From: Phycisphaerales bacterium
Lineage (GTDB): Bacteria; Planctomycetota; Phycisphaerae; Phycisphaerales; UBA1924
Direction of reading: 5' to 3'
DNA length: 64,000 bases
Assembly (NCBI GenBank): GCA_029260455.1
Contig: JAJDDF010000011.1
Location: 1-64,000, forward strand
Part shown: piece after piece, positions 33,331 to 41,104 of the stretch
How the letters are laid out: the number at the start of each line of letters is the position of its first letter
Numbering within the stretch: position 1 is the stretch's first letter
Program-made: the position numbers and the translations under genes
Notes under the pieces: model-generated
The model's database searches: none
What the model saw: only the letters and a program-made list of their open reading frames with translations
Told to the model about the DNA's origin: nothing

Positions 33331-34344
33331 ATGCAAGGCGACAGTCACATCGAACTCAGTCTCGGACATTCACCGGACGCCGACGATGCCTTCATGTGGT
33401 GGCCCCTTGGCACCGTTGGCATCACCGCCCCTGCCCATCTTGGCGAATTGCCGCAATTGCCCCCGGTTCTGGATACCGGCCGCTTCTGCTTTCGCCCGGT
33501 TGCCTTGGATATTGAAGCCCTCAACCGCCGCGCGATCGAGAACGCCGACCTCGATATCACCGCGATGAGCTTCGCCACTTACGCGAGCGCCACCGAGCAG
33601 TACATCCTCACATCCTGTGGCGCTTCCTTCGGCGAAGGCTATGGCCCCAAAATCCTCCTCACTCCAGATTCATCCAACCCGCCGCCCGAGGCCGCGGCGC
33701 AGCGCATCACTCATCTTGCCGAGATCATTACCAGTGGCGGGCGCATTGCAATCCCCGGCGCACGGACGACGGCATACCTCGCCCTGCAACTCATGCTCCG
33801 CGAGGTCGGCCTTGTCGATATCCCAGAAGGCGCCGTGGTTGCCGTGCCATTTGATGCCGTGGTGCCTCAGTTGCTCGCTGGCGATGTGCAGGCCGCACTC
33901 GTCATTCATGAAGCGCAAGTGACCTACGCTGCGTCGGGGCTCGAACTGCTGATTGATCTTGGGGCATGGTGGGCTGGTCATACTGGCGGCCTGCCCTTGC
34001 CGCTCGGTGCCAATGCCCTGCGCCGCGACCTCGATATTCGCTTTGGCACTGGCACTCTCCGAGCCGTTGCTGCCCTGCTCGGAGCTTCAATTACCCATGC
34101 GCTGGCCCATCGCGCCCCGGGGCTTGCCTACGCAGCCCGCTTCGCAGGAACTGACAATGATTCGACCTCCGCAGGCGCCCCGACCATGACCGATCTCGAT
34201 CGATTCGTCGGCCTCTATGTCAATGAACTTTCAGTCGATTGCGGTGCGCGGGGCAGGGATGCGGTCGAGCAATTGCTGCGCGAAGGCCGAGAAGCGGGGC
34301 TTCTCCCCCCTGCTTCGGCGGTGGATATGGCTCCATCAGCCTAA
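33331..34344 (+). CDS. mqnD: MqnA/MqnD-family protein (futalosine menaquinone pathway)
   Basis: A 337-residue protein of the periplasmic-binding-protein fold used by MqnA and MqnD. Start L-S-L-G-H-S-P-D-A-D-D-A-F-M-W-W-P-L parallels the MqnD motif S-P-C-P-N-D-T-F; then A-D-L-D-I-T-A-M-S-F-A-T-Y, G-R-I-A-I-P-G-A-R-T-T-A, D-V-Q-A-A-L-V-I-H-E-A-Q-V-T-Y and G-L-P-L-P-L-G-A-N, which match the MqnD substrate pocket landmarks. MqnD converts cyclic de-hypoxanthinyl futalosine to 1,4-dihydroxy-6-naphthoate. The changed C-P-N-D to D-A-D-D leaves room for an MqnA-like or unassigned role. No other mqn gene is present here. Confidence 0.75.
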   Translation: MQGDSHIELSLGHSPDADDAFMWWPLGTVGITAPAHLGELPQLPPVLDTGRFCFRPVALDIEALNRRAIENADLDITAMSFATYASATEQYILTSCGASFGEGYGPKILLTPDSSNPPPEAAAQRITHLAEIITSGGRIAIPGARTTAYLALQLMLREVGLVDIPEGAVVAVPFDAVVPQLLAGDVQAALVIHEAQVTYAASGLELLIDLGAWWAGHTGGLPLPLGANALRRDLDIRFGTGTLRAVAALLGASITHALAHRAPGLAYAARFAGTDNDSTSAGAPTMTDLDRFVGLYVNELSVDCGARGRDAVEQLLREGREAGLLPPASAVDMAPSA

Positions 34345-34642
34345 ACTGGGGCGAAAACGCCCGGCCTACCCGAGAAAACTGCAGTTTTTTCTCTTGGTTA
34401 TCGACCCGCCTCTGGTTACTCTGGGTGTGTGTGAGGGAGGCTTCGGAGGACGCCGCCCCTCTTGCACTTGGTGTCGAATCCCTTGATCTCTCTATTTTGC
34501 CATACATGAGGGGCGACACCAGACATCACTCGGATGGACCGCACAGTTTCGGCCGCGCACTCGGGTGCGACCAAGGTATGTGCGACAGGCTGGAAGCCGC
34601 GCATCGATTCCATCCGTTTCGGCAAGGAGGCAAAGGAACATC

Positions 34643-35125
34643 ATGACCCACCTGTCACCGCTTGAGACCGCGAGAGGATTCTCGCCGCCAAGTGTCACAC
34701 AATTCAGTGTTTTTCTCGACAACAAAGTCGGCAAACTCTTCGAACTGCTCACCACATTTGAAGAACACGACACCTGTCAGATTTGTGCGCTCTCCGTACA
34801 CGAAGCCTCTGACCACGCGGTCGTTCGCCTCGTGACATCTGATGCGCCCGCAGCTCGCGCGATCCTGCGATCCCACGCCCTGGCATTTTCAGAAATGGAT
34901 GTGCTTGTCGTTGAACTCGTCGATGGGCTCACGCTGAGCCGCATGTCTCTGTACCTCCTCGGTGCGGAGATCAATATCCGCTTCAGCTATCCCGTCATGC
35001 TGCGGCCCAACGGCACGCCGACCATCGCCCTCGCTGTCGATGATCCTGTCCTCGCAGGCCAAATATTGAGGCGAAAGAATTTCCGCCTTCTTGGTGAAGC
35101 AGACCTGCCCAGACCCGCTGCTTGA
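34643..35125 (+). CDS. ACT-domain protein (possible tandem ACT)
   Basis: A 160-residue protein. The first half reads as an ACT domain: V-T-Q-F-S-V-F-L-D-N-K-V-G-K-L-F-E-L-L-T-T-F near residue 18, then C-A-L-S-V-H-E-A-S-D-H-A-V-V-R-L-V. The second half (L-S-R-M-S-L-Y-L-L-G-A-E-I-N-I-R-F-S-Y, then P-T-I-A-L-A-V-D-D) may be a second, degenerate copy. ACT domains bind amino acids and regulate enzymes; here there is no catalytic domain. GGAGGCAAAGGAA lies upstream of ATG 34643. The stop touches the panC region, suggesting co-transcription. Confidence 0.75.
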   Translation: MTHLSPLETARGFSPPSVTQFSVFLDNKVGKLFELLTTFEEHDTCQICALSVHEASDHAVVRLVTSDAPAARAILRSHALAFSEMDVLVVELVDGLTLSRMSLYLLGAEINIRFSYPVMLRPNGTPTIALAVDDPVLAGQILRRKNFRLLGEADLPRPAA

Positions 35126-35181
35126 TACGCACCGTCCGAGGCTCACTTGCCGACAGCCAGCCAACTCTTCATGCTTGTGTG

Positions 35182-36006
35182 ATGCACATTGTGCACTACA
35201 GTGCCGATCTCGCGCCTTTCCGTGGCTGCGTCCTCGTGCCCACTATGGGCGCGCTGCACGCTGCTCACGCATCCCTGATCGAGCACGCAACCCGTCATAA
35301 CGCCGCCGAGAAGGGTGTCGTCGTGAGCATCTTCGTCAACCCCGCACAGTTCAATGATCCCAACGATTTTTCCAGCTACCCGCGCACCTTCGAGCGCGAT
35401 CAGGCATTGTGCGAGCGCGCCGGCGCAACCTGCATCTATGTGCCAACTGTTGATGACATCTACCCGCCCAACAGTCTGAACGCACCGATCAAACTGCCCG
35501 CGATCGCCATCGGTCTCGGCCTTGAAGACCGCTTCCGCCCGGGCCACTTCGAAGGCGTCTACCGCGTCGTCCGCAGACTCTTCGAACTCACCCATCCACA
35601 CGCCGCGGTCTTTGGTGAAAAAGACTGGCAACAGTTGCTGCTCGCCCGGGCACTCGTGACACGCGAAAAGATGATGATCGATATTGTCGGTTCGCCTACC
35701 GTGCGCGATCCCGATGGCCTTGCCATGAGCAGCCGCAACGAACACCTCTCATCCGAAACACGCGAAAGCGCTCTTGGATTATCGCGCGCCATTGCCGCCG
35801 CCTGCGCCGAGTCCGATGTCGCCAGCGCCGAGCGCGCTGCATGGCGCACGATGGTCGATCATGGTGTGATGCCGGAGTACGCCGCCGTGCGCAATGCGGA
35901 AACACTCGGCCCGGTACAATGCGATCAACCGCGCGAAACCGCGCGCGTCCTCGTAGCGGGGCAAGTCGGCGGAACGCGGTTGCTTGATAATGGGGCGTGG
36001 AATTAG
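35182..36006 (+). CDS. panC: pantoate--beta-alanine ligase
   Basis: A 274-residue enzyme forming pantothenate for CoA synthesis. Seen: V-P-T-M-G-A-L-H-A-A-H near residue 19 (nucleotidyl-transferase H-x-G-H-like motif), S-I-F-V-N-P-A-Q-F, Y-P-R-T-F-E-R-D, F-R-P-G-H-F-E-G-V, V-F-G-E-K-D-W-Q-Q and S-S-R-N. ATG 35182 gives the family N-terminus; a TTG at 35122 overlapping the upstream stop would add 20 residues and could instead couple the genes. It is convergent with the glycosylase gene, overlapping by 4 nt. panB is not adjacent. Confidence 0.94.
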   Translation: MHIVHYSADLAPFRGCVLVPTMGALHAAHASLIEHATRHNAAEKGVVVSIFVNPAQFNDPNDFSSYPRTFERDQALCERAGATCIYVPTVDDIYPPNSLNAPIKLPAIAIGLGLEDRFRPGHFEGVYRVVRRLFELTHPHAAVFGEKDWQQLLLARALVTREKMMIDIVGSPTVRDPDGLAMSSRNEHLSSETRESALGLSRAIAAACAESDVASAERAAWRTMVDHGVMPEYAAVRNAETLGPVQCDQPRETARVLVAGQVGGTRLLDNGAWN

Positions 36007-36638
36007 GCGGCGAGACATTGATCTCGCAAGTAGGTGCCTATCTTCGCCCAGTCTTCGCGCTGCTTGCACAATGAGCGATGTGCAATGCCCAATCCCCCGC
36101 AATGGTTGAGGCCGAACACTGCAATCCCACTCGGCGCATACACAGGTGGCTCGCCAACAACATCGCCTAATCGTCTTGGCTTGAGCCCAAGCGCTCCGCA
36201 TGTTGCTCTGTAGCCGTCGCCTCCTAGCCCTGCAACGGCCATCGGAGCTACAATTTCGATTGTCCTGCGCAGGTGAGACGCACAGTTGCGCACCCACTGT
36301 GGCTTTACCTGCGTGCTCATGCTTCCCGGCTTCCAACAGAGAATCGCGTTTGTAAGGTAGATGTCGTCAAAGGTGAGCCCAGCCGCCGCCACAAGGTACT
36401 TGAGATTTTTGTTTGTTGGCAGTAGCGCATCTGGGTGGGTGTGCTTGCGATCTTGGCTCGAAAAGTCCTTGCCGACAACAACGAGTCTTGCTGATAATGA
36501 CCCCGCAAGCTCGGCCCATGGCGACGGGTGATTGACAAATCCATCTTCGATGCCATTCTCAAGGCCATCACAAGCTCGACATGCGCGGCAGTCGGTCACA
36601 TGATCTCGATACAACTTGAGCTTTTCGGTAACGTCCAT
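36003..36638 (-). CDS. uracil-DNA-glycosylase-superfamily protein
   Basis: A 211-residue protein of the UDG fold. Seen: Cys-rich start D-C-R-A-C-R-A-C-D-G (possible Fe-S ligands, as in family 4/5 enzymes), A-R-L-V-V-V-G-K-D-F where active families have G-x-D/E-P, D-I-Y-L-T-N-A-I-L-C-W-K-P, R-N-C-A-S-H-L-R-R, and V-F-G-L-N-H-C-G where the H-P-S motif is expected. The overall order matches the superfamily, but motif I (G-K-D-F) and motif II (N-H-C-G) are altered, so the substrate may differ from uracil. ATG 36638 is chosen; upstream GTG or ATG codons are possible. Confidence 0.65.
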   Translation of the reverse strand: MDVTEKLKLYRDHVTDCRACRACDGLENGIEDGFVNHPSPWAELAGSLSARLVVVGKDFSSQDRKHTHPDALLPTNKNLKYLVAAAGLTFDDIYLTNAILCWKPGSMSTQVKPQWVRNCASHLRRTIEIVAPMAVAGLGGDGYRATCGALGLKPRRLGDVVGEPPVYAPSGIAVFGLNHCGGLGIAHRSLCKQREDWAKIGTYLRDQCLAA

Positions 36639-36722
36639 AAAAACATCGTCGGCGTCACAACAGCCAGTCTTCAGCACACCATCCCAAATGATCAATAGGT
36701 CGATCAAGCTGAGTTCTGAAAG

Positions 36723-36794
36723 TGGCCCCGACAGGGATCGAACCTGTGACCGAACGATTATGAGTCGTCTGCTCTACCGCTGAGCTACGGGGCC
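36723..36794 (-). tRNA. tRNA-Met (anticodon CAT)
   Basis: Minus-strand cloverleaf: acceptor GGCCCCG/CGGGGCC, D-arm GCTC-AGCGGTA-GAGC, anticodon arm GACGA-CTCATAA-TCGTT (anticodon CAT), T-arm ACAGG-TTCGATC-CCTGT, discriminator A; CCA not encoded. It is not an initiator (paired first base). Elongator Met is favoured, but CAT can also be tRNA-Ile modified to lysidine, whose sequences are similar. Confidence 0.93.
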
Positions 36795-36834
36795 TGTTGA
36801 ACGCCAATCTTACCGACACTAGCGCGCTGGTCGC

Positions 36835-37908
36835 CTACTCGCCGCTTTCGCCTTCAAACAATCCGTACTGCCGCTTGTAATAGTCCTTGTACGCTCCACT
36901 TTTCACCGCGCGCCACCAGGATTCGTTGTCCTGATACCACTTCACCGTGCGTTCGAGTGCCGCGGGCCATGCCGACCGCTCCGCCTGCCAGCCAAGCTCG
37001 CACTCCAATTTGCCCGCATCGATCGCATAGCGCAGGTCATGTCCCAAACGATCGGGGACGTGTCGAACCATCTCGGGGCCGCACCCAAGGAGGCGCAGCA
37101 GTTCGTGCGTCAGTTCCAGATTCGATCGTTCATTGTTCGCACCAACGTTGTAGGTCGCCCCGCTGTGTCCGCGCTCAAGCACTGCAAGCAGCGCCGAGCA
37201 GTAATCTTCAACATGAATCCAGTCGCGCACGTTCTTGCCATCGCCATACAGAGGCACCGAGTGCCCCTCTAGCAGATTCGTCACGAAAAGCGGAATCACC
37301 TTTTCAGGAAATTGATTGGGTCCGAAGTTGTTGCAACAGCGCGTGACAACGCAGTCCAGAGCAAATGTTTCGTGATAGGCGCGCACCATCATGTCCGCCG
37401 CCGCCTTGCTCGCTGAATATGGATTATTCGGTCGCAATGGTGAATCTTCTGTAAAGCGCTCACTCATCGTATCGAGAGGCAATGATCCATACACTTCATC
37501 GGTAGAAGCAAAGACCAGTCGTCCGGACGACCTCGCTTTGAAAACCTTGAGCGCTGCATCGAGAATCGTCTGCGTGCCAACCACATTTGTCTGTACAAAT
37601 GGCCCCGCATCCATGATCGATCGATCAACATGCGTTTCGGCGGCGAGATGCACAATATCCGTACATTCATCGATCAATCGTTCCACCAGCGCGCGATCGC
37701 AGATATTGCCCTTGATGAACCGGTAGTGTTCGCCCACTGCGACATCCGCAAGGTTTTGCAGATTGCCTGCCTCGGTCAGCGAGTCGAGATTCGTGATGCG
37801 CCACGCGGGGCGCTGTGCGCGAATAAACCGCACGAAGTTTGAGCCGATGAAGCCGCAACCTCCCGTGATGAGCAAGTGCCGATCCACATTGAGAAGGGTA
37901 TCAGTCAC
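36835..37908 (-). CDS. rmlB: dTDP-glucose 4,6-dehydratase
   Basis: A 357-residue short-chain dehydrogenase that makes dTDP-4-keto-6-deoxyglucose for surface sugars. Seen: L-I-T-G-G-C-G-F-I-G-S-N-F near residue 12, H-L-A-A-E-T-H-V-D-R-S-I, S-T-D-E-V-Y-G, the Y-S-A-S-K-A-A-A-D catalytic Tyr-x3-Lys, T-R-C-C-N-N-F-G-P-N-Q-F-P-E-K-V and N-V-R-D-W-I-H-V-E-D-Y. The start is GTG 37908 in a GTGA overlap with the rmlA stop. rmlC and rmlD are not in the window, so the final sugar cannot be told. Confidence 0.95.
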   Translation of the reverse strand: MTDTLLNVDRHLLITGGCGFIGSNFVRFIRAQRPAWRITNLDSLTEAGNLQNLADVAVGEHYRFIKGNICDRALVERLIDECTDIVHLAAETHVDRSIMDAGPFVQTNVVGTQTILDAALKVFKARSSGRLVFASTDEVYGSLPLDTMSERFTEDSPLRPNNPYSASKAAADMMVRAYHETFALDCVVTRCCNNFGPNQFPEKVIPLFVTNLLEGHSVPLYGDGKNVRDWIHVEDYCSALLAVLERGHSGATYNVGANNERSNLELTHELLRLLGCGPEMVRHVPDRLGHDLRYAIDAGKLECELGWQAERSAWPAALERTVKWYQDNESWWRAVKSGAYKDYYKRQYGLFEGESGE

Positions 37909-38660
37909 GCACGGTCCTTTGCGACATGCACCGCTGCCCGATGCAAGCCTTCGAATGTGCCCGCATCCACCCACCAGCCATCGACGACTCCAAAACGTGC
38001 GGCCCCGCGCGCGATATACGCATTATTCACCGCTGTGATCTCCAGTTCGCCTCGCGCTGAGGGTGTGGTCTTCCGGCACACGTCAAACACATCAGGGCCG
38101 TAAAAATACACCCCGATCACCGCATGGTTCGAGGGAGGCACCGCCGGCTTCTCCACGATCTCCTGCACCGTCGGCAGCGCAGCGCCGGCAACGCTCGGCA
38201 TGTCGAAGCGCACAACGCCAAGACCGCGTACATCCTCGACCTCTTTGAGCAAGAGCAGTGCACCTTTGGGGTCAGCTTGAAATTGCCTGGTTGGGGATGC
38301 GATGCTGGCACCCAGAATGTTGTCGCCCAGAACTACGGCGACCGGTCGGTTGTTTGCATGTTGTTCGGCGCTCAAAAGCGCATCGGCGATCCCGCCCGCC
38401 CGCTGCTGTTTTGCGAAGGTGAGGCGCTTCAAACCCAATGCCGTGCCATCGCCAAGAACCTGTTGAAAGGCATCAATGTCACCGGCATTGGTGACGATGA
38501 CCACCTCGTCAATACCCGCCTCAACAAGCGTGGTGATTGGAAAAACAACCATCGGGCGGTCATACACGGGAAGCAGGTGCTTGTTCACGACGCGCGTGAC
38601 CGGGCTCAGCCTGCTCCCTTGCCCGCCCGCCAAGACCACGCCAAGGAGTTTTGCCGCCAC
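37905..38660 (-). CDS. rmlA: glucose-1-phosphate thymidylyltransferase
   Basis: A 251-residue nucleotidyltransferase joining dTTP and glucose-1-phosphate. Seen: G-V-V-L-A-G-G-Q-G-S-R-L-S-P-V-T near residue 7, K-H-L-L-P-V-Y-D-R-P-M, V-V-L-G-D-N-I, V-E-K-P, G-V-Y-F-Y and W-W-V-D-A-G-T. It is about 40 residues shorter than E. coli RmlA, lacking the C-terminal extension, like the short RffH/RmlA variants. Start GTG 38660 with GGGGGAT 6-9 nt upstream. First gene of an rmlA-rmlB operon. Confidence 0.94.
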   Translation of the reverse strand: MAAKLLGVVLAGGQGSRLSPVTRVVNKHLLPVYDRPMVVFPITTLVEAGIDEVVIVTNAGDIDAFQQVLGDGTALGLKRLTFAKQQRAGGIADALLSAEQHANNRPVAVVLGDNILGASIASPTRQFQADPKGALLLLKEVEDVRGLGVVRFDMPSVAGAALPTVQEIVEKPAVPPSNHAVIGVYFYGPDVFDVCRKTTPSARGELEITAVNNAYIARGAARFGVVDGWWVDAGTFEGLHRAAVHVAKDRA

Positions 38661-38955
38661 ACTGATCCCCCGGAAGTGCCAATCGGGAGCATATCAGGTA
38701 GCCCCCAGTTCCTGCAGGGGCAATCTGCCACAATTGTGGACAAATAACCCCCCAATCGGACCAACCGAATCACCCCTAACAGATGGTCAAGCAAGAATTT
38801 AGATATTCGGTCCTTCTTCCTTGCACCCCTCCAATTCCAGCGCATGTTAGTCCTTGAGCACTCAGCACAGGAGGCTCAACCGTCCGTCCGAGGCTGCACA
38901 GGCCTTTGCCGGGAGAAGTCAGGTCGGTTCATAAAATTCAGAGAGAGAGCATAGG

Positions 38956-39681
38956 ATGAATTGCGCAAAGATTGCGATTGGAGCGGTTGCCGCTGGTCTG
39001 TTGGCTCAGGGCGCACACGCAGGCATTATCACTGTTGACGATTTTACTACAGGCGCGTTTTCTGACTCACAATCAAACGTCGATATGTATTACGCCCAGC
39101 AAGCGGGCAGCATGATTGGAGGAGAGCGCGACCTCCGCTATGACGTCGTGGCCAACCAGTTTGGCTTGTCATCTGACGTCGTCATCGGCAATGGCATGGT
39201 TTTTAACTCAAACGATCCGGGCGTCACCGGCGCTATCGCCCTCGAGTATGACGGCACCGGCGATACAGAAGTGACCGGGAATCCATTCTTTGTTCAAGGC
39301 AGCGGGCTCAATGCTGACTGGACCGGCACACCTTCGATCGATATCGACTTTCTCTTTCTCGATCTCGATTTCGAGGTGCGCATCGTGCTTCAGACCTATG
39401 GCGACCTTGCCTTGGGCACTCCCGTCATTGGCGAATCGGTCATCGAACAGAACGTGGCCGCCAATATCAACCCGTTCGCTGAGAGCTTTTTGCTCGCTGG
39501 CGCAACACCCACCATTGGTGGTGGCGTCAACATAAGTGATGTCGATCGTCTCACAATCTTTTTCAACAATCAGGAAGTAGCTGCTGTTGACTTCGGCATC
39601 GCCAAGATTTCTGTCCCGACGCCCGGGACGGCTGGCCTGCTTGCGATGGGCGGCCTGGTCGCGGTCCGCCGTCGCCGCTGA
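38956..39681 (+). CDS. exported protein with P-T-P-G CTERM tail
   Basis: A 241-residue secreted protein. Signal peptide (A-I-G-A-V-A-A-G-L-L-A-Q-G-A-H-A), then I-I-T-V-D-D-F-T-T-G-A-F-S-D-S-Q, R-D-L-R-Y-D-V, A-L-E-Y-D-G-T-G-D and a D-I-D-F-L-F-L-D-L-D-F-E-V strand-rich region; F-F-N-N-Q-E-V-A-A-V-D-F-G precedes the tail P-T-P-G-T-A-G-L-L-A-M-G-G-L-V-A-V-R-R-R-R. The N-terminal D-D-F-x-T pattern occurs in other PEP-CTERM proteins of unknown role. It is not a close paralogue of the 17-23 kb family. GAGAGAG precedes the ATG. A strong terminator follows at 39708. Confidence 0.8.
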   Translation: MNCAKIAIGAVAAGLLAQGAHAGIITVDDFTTGAFSDSQSNVDMYYAQQAGSMIGGERDLRYDVVANQFGLSSDVVIGNGMVFNSNDPGVTGAIALEYDGTGDTEVTGNPFFVQGSGLNADWTGTPSIDIDFLFLDLDFEVRIVLQTYGDLALGTPVIGESVIEQNVAANINPFAESFLLAGATPTIGGGVNISDVDRLTIFFNNQEVAAVDFGIAKISVPTPGTAGLLAMGGLVAVRRRR

Positions 39682-39707
39682 ACCGATCTGAAACAAACAG
39701 GTTTTTT

Positions 39708-39745
39708 CAACAGCGCTCCGCACCTCGCGGGGCGTTGTTGTTTTT
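39708..39745 (+). terminator. rho-independent terminator
   Basis: CAACAGCGCTCCGC-ACCT-CGCGGGGCGTTGTTG: a stem of about 13 bp with wobble pairs, followed by TTTTT. Confidence 0.92.
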
Positions 39746-39768
39746 CGGCGCACTGCCTAGTCCGCCCG

Positions 39769-39774
39769 TACACT
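39769..39774 (+). promoter_or_regulatory. -10 box TACACT (GTACACTC), leaderless arrangement
   Basis: It ends 10 nt before ATG 39785; no Shine-Dalgarno (CGCATCCCCC lies between). Confidence 0.5.
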
Positions 39775-39784
39775 CGCATCCCCC

Positions 39785-41047
39785 ATGCAAGGCCTTGCCC
39801 CTATTCTCCGCGCCATCCTGCCAGCGTGCTATCTCGCAGCGTCATGGACATGGGTCATCGGGATGTGGCTGCCTGTCAATCTTACGACTGACTTTGGCTG
39901 GCCTGCGTGGGTCGTTTTTGCAGTGCCCAACGTGATCGGGGCGACCCTTGTTGGCTTTATCCATCGACCGCGCCGCCACAATGCACCGCCGCCTGCCCAG
40001 TCCTTCTTCGAAACCCACCGCAGCGCCATTCATTGGTTCAGCTTTGTCACCATCGCATTGCAACTGTTCTTCTGCGGCGTCTTGGCGCGCGAGCAACTGA
40101 CCTTTTTCTCAATTGGTCCCATTGGCGGCGTATCTGCAAGCATGGTTGGCGTCGTCACTCTTGCACTGGTTATTGCCCTTCTGCCCATCCGCCGCGCCAT
40201 GATGGCTGCTGCACTTGTCTTACTCGCCTCAGTCGGACTCGCCTTCTTCGCAGCACAAGCTACCGGCAATGCGCAGACCTTTGTGCTCCCTCCCCTGCAC
40301 GGCGAGCGCACGCAAACCACCTACCTGCCGCTCATATTCATGGCCCCCGCCATCATCATCGGTTTTCTCACGTGCCCACATCTTGATGCAACCATCTTGC
40401 GCATCCGCCGCGACGCCAATGATCCTTCGGGCCTCTATGCATTCATCCTCGGCTTCTTCGGGTTCTTCCTGCTGATGATCATGATGACCTTGGGCTACGC
40501 GGGCAGCATGTCCTATGCAAAGACTGGCCTGATGAGTGTGTATATCGTTGGGCACATCCTGCTCCAGGCTGCGTTTACGATGGGCATCCACGCCCGCGCC
40601 ATGGTGAAGGGCGGTGCATTCAAGAAATGCGACACCATCACTCATGATGTCCGCCCCGCCCGCCGGCGCATTGCCTTTGCACTTTTCACGCTCACCTTGA
40701 TGCCCATGCTTGGCACTGCGGCTCAGGACATGCGCCTTCCTTTCACCAGAGCAGACTATCCGTCATCAAGGTTGATCTACGAAACATTCATGGGGGCCTA
40801 TTCCATCGTTTTTCCTGCCTATCTCTGGATCTGTGCGATGCCCAAAACACCTGCTGCCCGCCTCGACCGCAAGCAGCGTTTGACCGGTTTTGCACTCGCC
40901 TGCGCTTTTGGCCTGCCTGGCCTCGCGCTGGGCGCGATCTGGCACATCGACTGGGGTATTCCGCTCGGGGTTGGTGCAATTGTGGCGATGCCATGGCTTC
41001 TTCCAAAAAGCCAGGCGAAGCGCGCCCCGAAGCCCGTAATCACCTAA
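39785..41047 (+). CDS. polytopic membrane protein of unknown function
   Basis: A 420-residue protein with about ten hydrophobic segments, e.g. W-T-W-V-I-G-M-W-L-P-V, W-V-V-F-A-V-P-N-V-I-G-A, V-T-I-A-L-Q-L-F-F-C-G-V-L, V-V-T-L-A-L-V-I-A-L-L and F-I-L-G-F-F-G-F-F-L-L-M-I-M. P-H-L-D-A-T-I-L between segments and a cytoplasmic loop H-A-R-A-M-V-K-G-G-A-F-K are the only conspicuous polar motifs. It could be a transporter or a membrane sensor; I recognise no family. It is 57 nt upstream of gyrA on the same strand. Confidence 0.65.
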   Translation: MQGLAPILRAILPACYLAASWTWVIGMWLPVNLTTDFGWPAWVVFAVPNVIGATLVGFIHRPRRHNAPPPAQSFFETHRSAIHWFSFVTIALQLFFCGVLAREQLTFFSIGPIGGVSASMVGVVTLALVIALLPIRRAMMAAALVLLASVGLAFFAAQATGNAQTFVLPPLHGERTQTTYLPLIFMAPAIIIGFLTCPHLDATILRIRRDANDPSGLYAFILGFFGFFLLMIMMTLGYAGSMSYAKTGLMSVYIVGHILLQAAFTMGIHARAMVKGGAFKKCDTITHDVRPARRRIAFALFTLTLMPMLGTAAQDMRLPFTRADYPSSRLIYETFMGAYSIVFPAYLWICAMPKTPAARLDRKQRLTGFALACAFGLPGLALGAIWHIDWGIPLGVGAIVAMPWLLPKSQAKRAPKPVIT

Positions 41048-41104
41048 AATGCACCTTCACGCACGCGGTCTTTGGCCCGGCGCATCGAGGAGCAGCAAAC
41101 CCCT

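Noticed and set aside
34239-34646. Open frame between mqnD-like and ACT genes as a 135-residue gene
   Set aside because: Translation is low-complexity and composition is not protein-like; it overlaps mqnD and the ACT gene leader. The 298 bp between them hold nothing else I can support.
36723-36794. Calling the CAT tRNA as tRNA-Ile (lysidine)
   Set aside because: Sequence resembles both; elongator Met is the simpler reading and the modification cannot be seen in DNA.
38715-38750. DnaA-box-like TTGTCCACA upstream of rmlA as a replication origin signal
   Set aside because: A single imperfect box, no cluster, no AT-rich unwinding region, and dnaN is 26 kb away.
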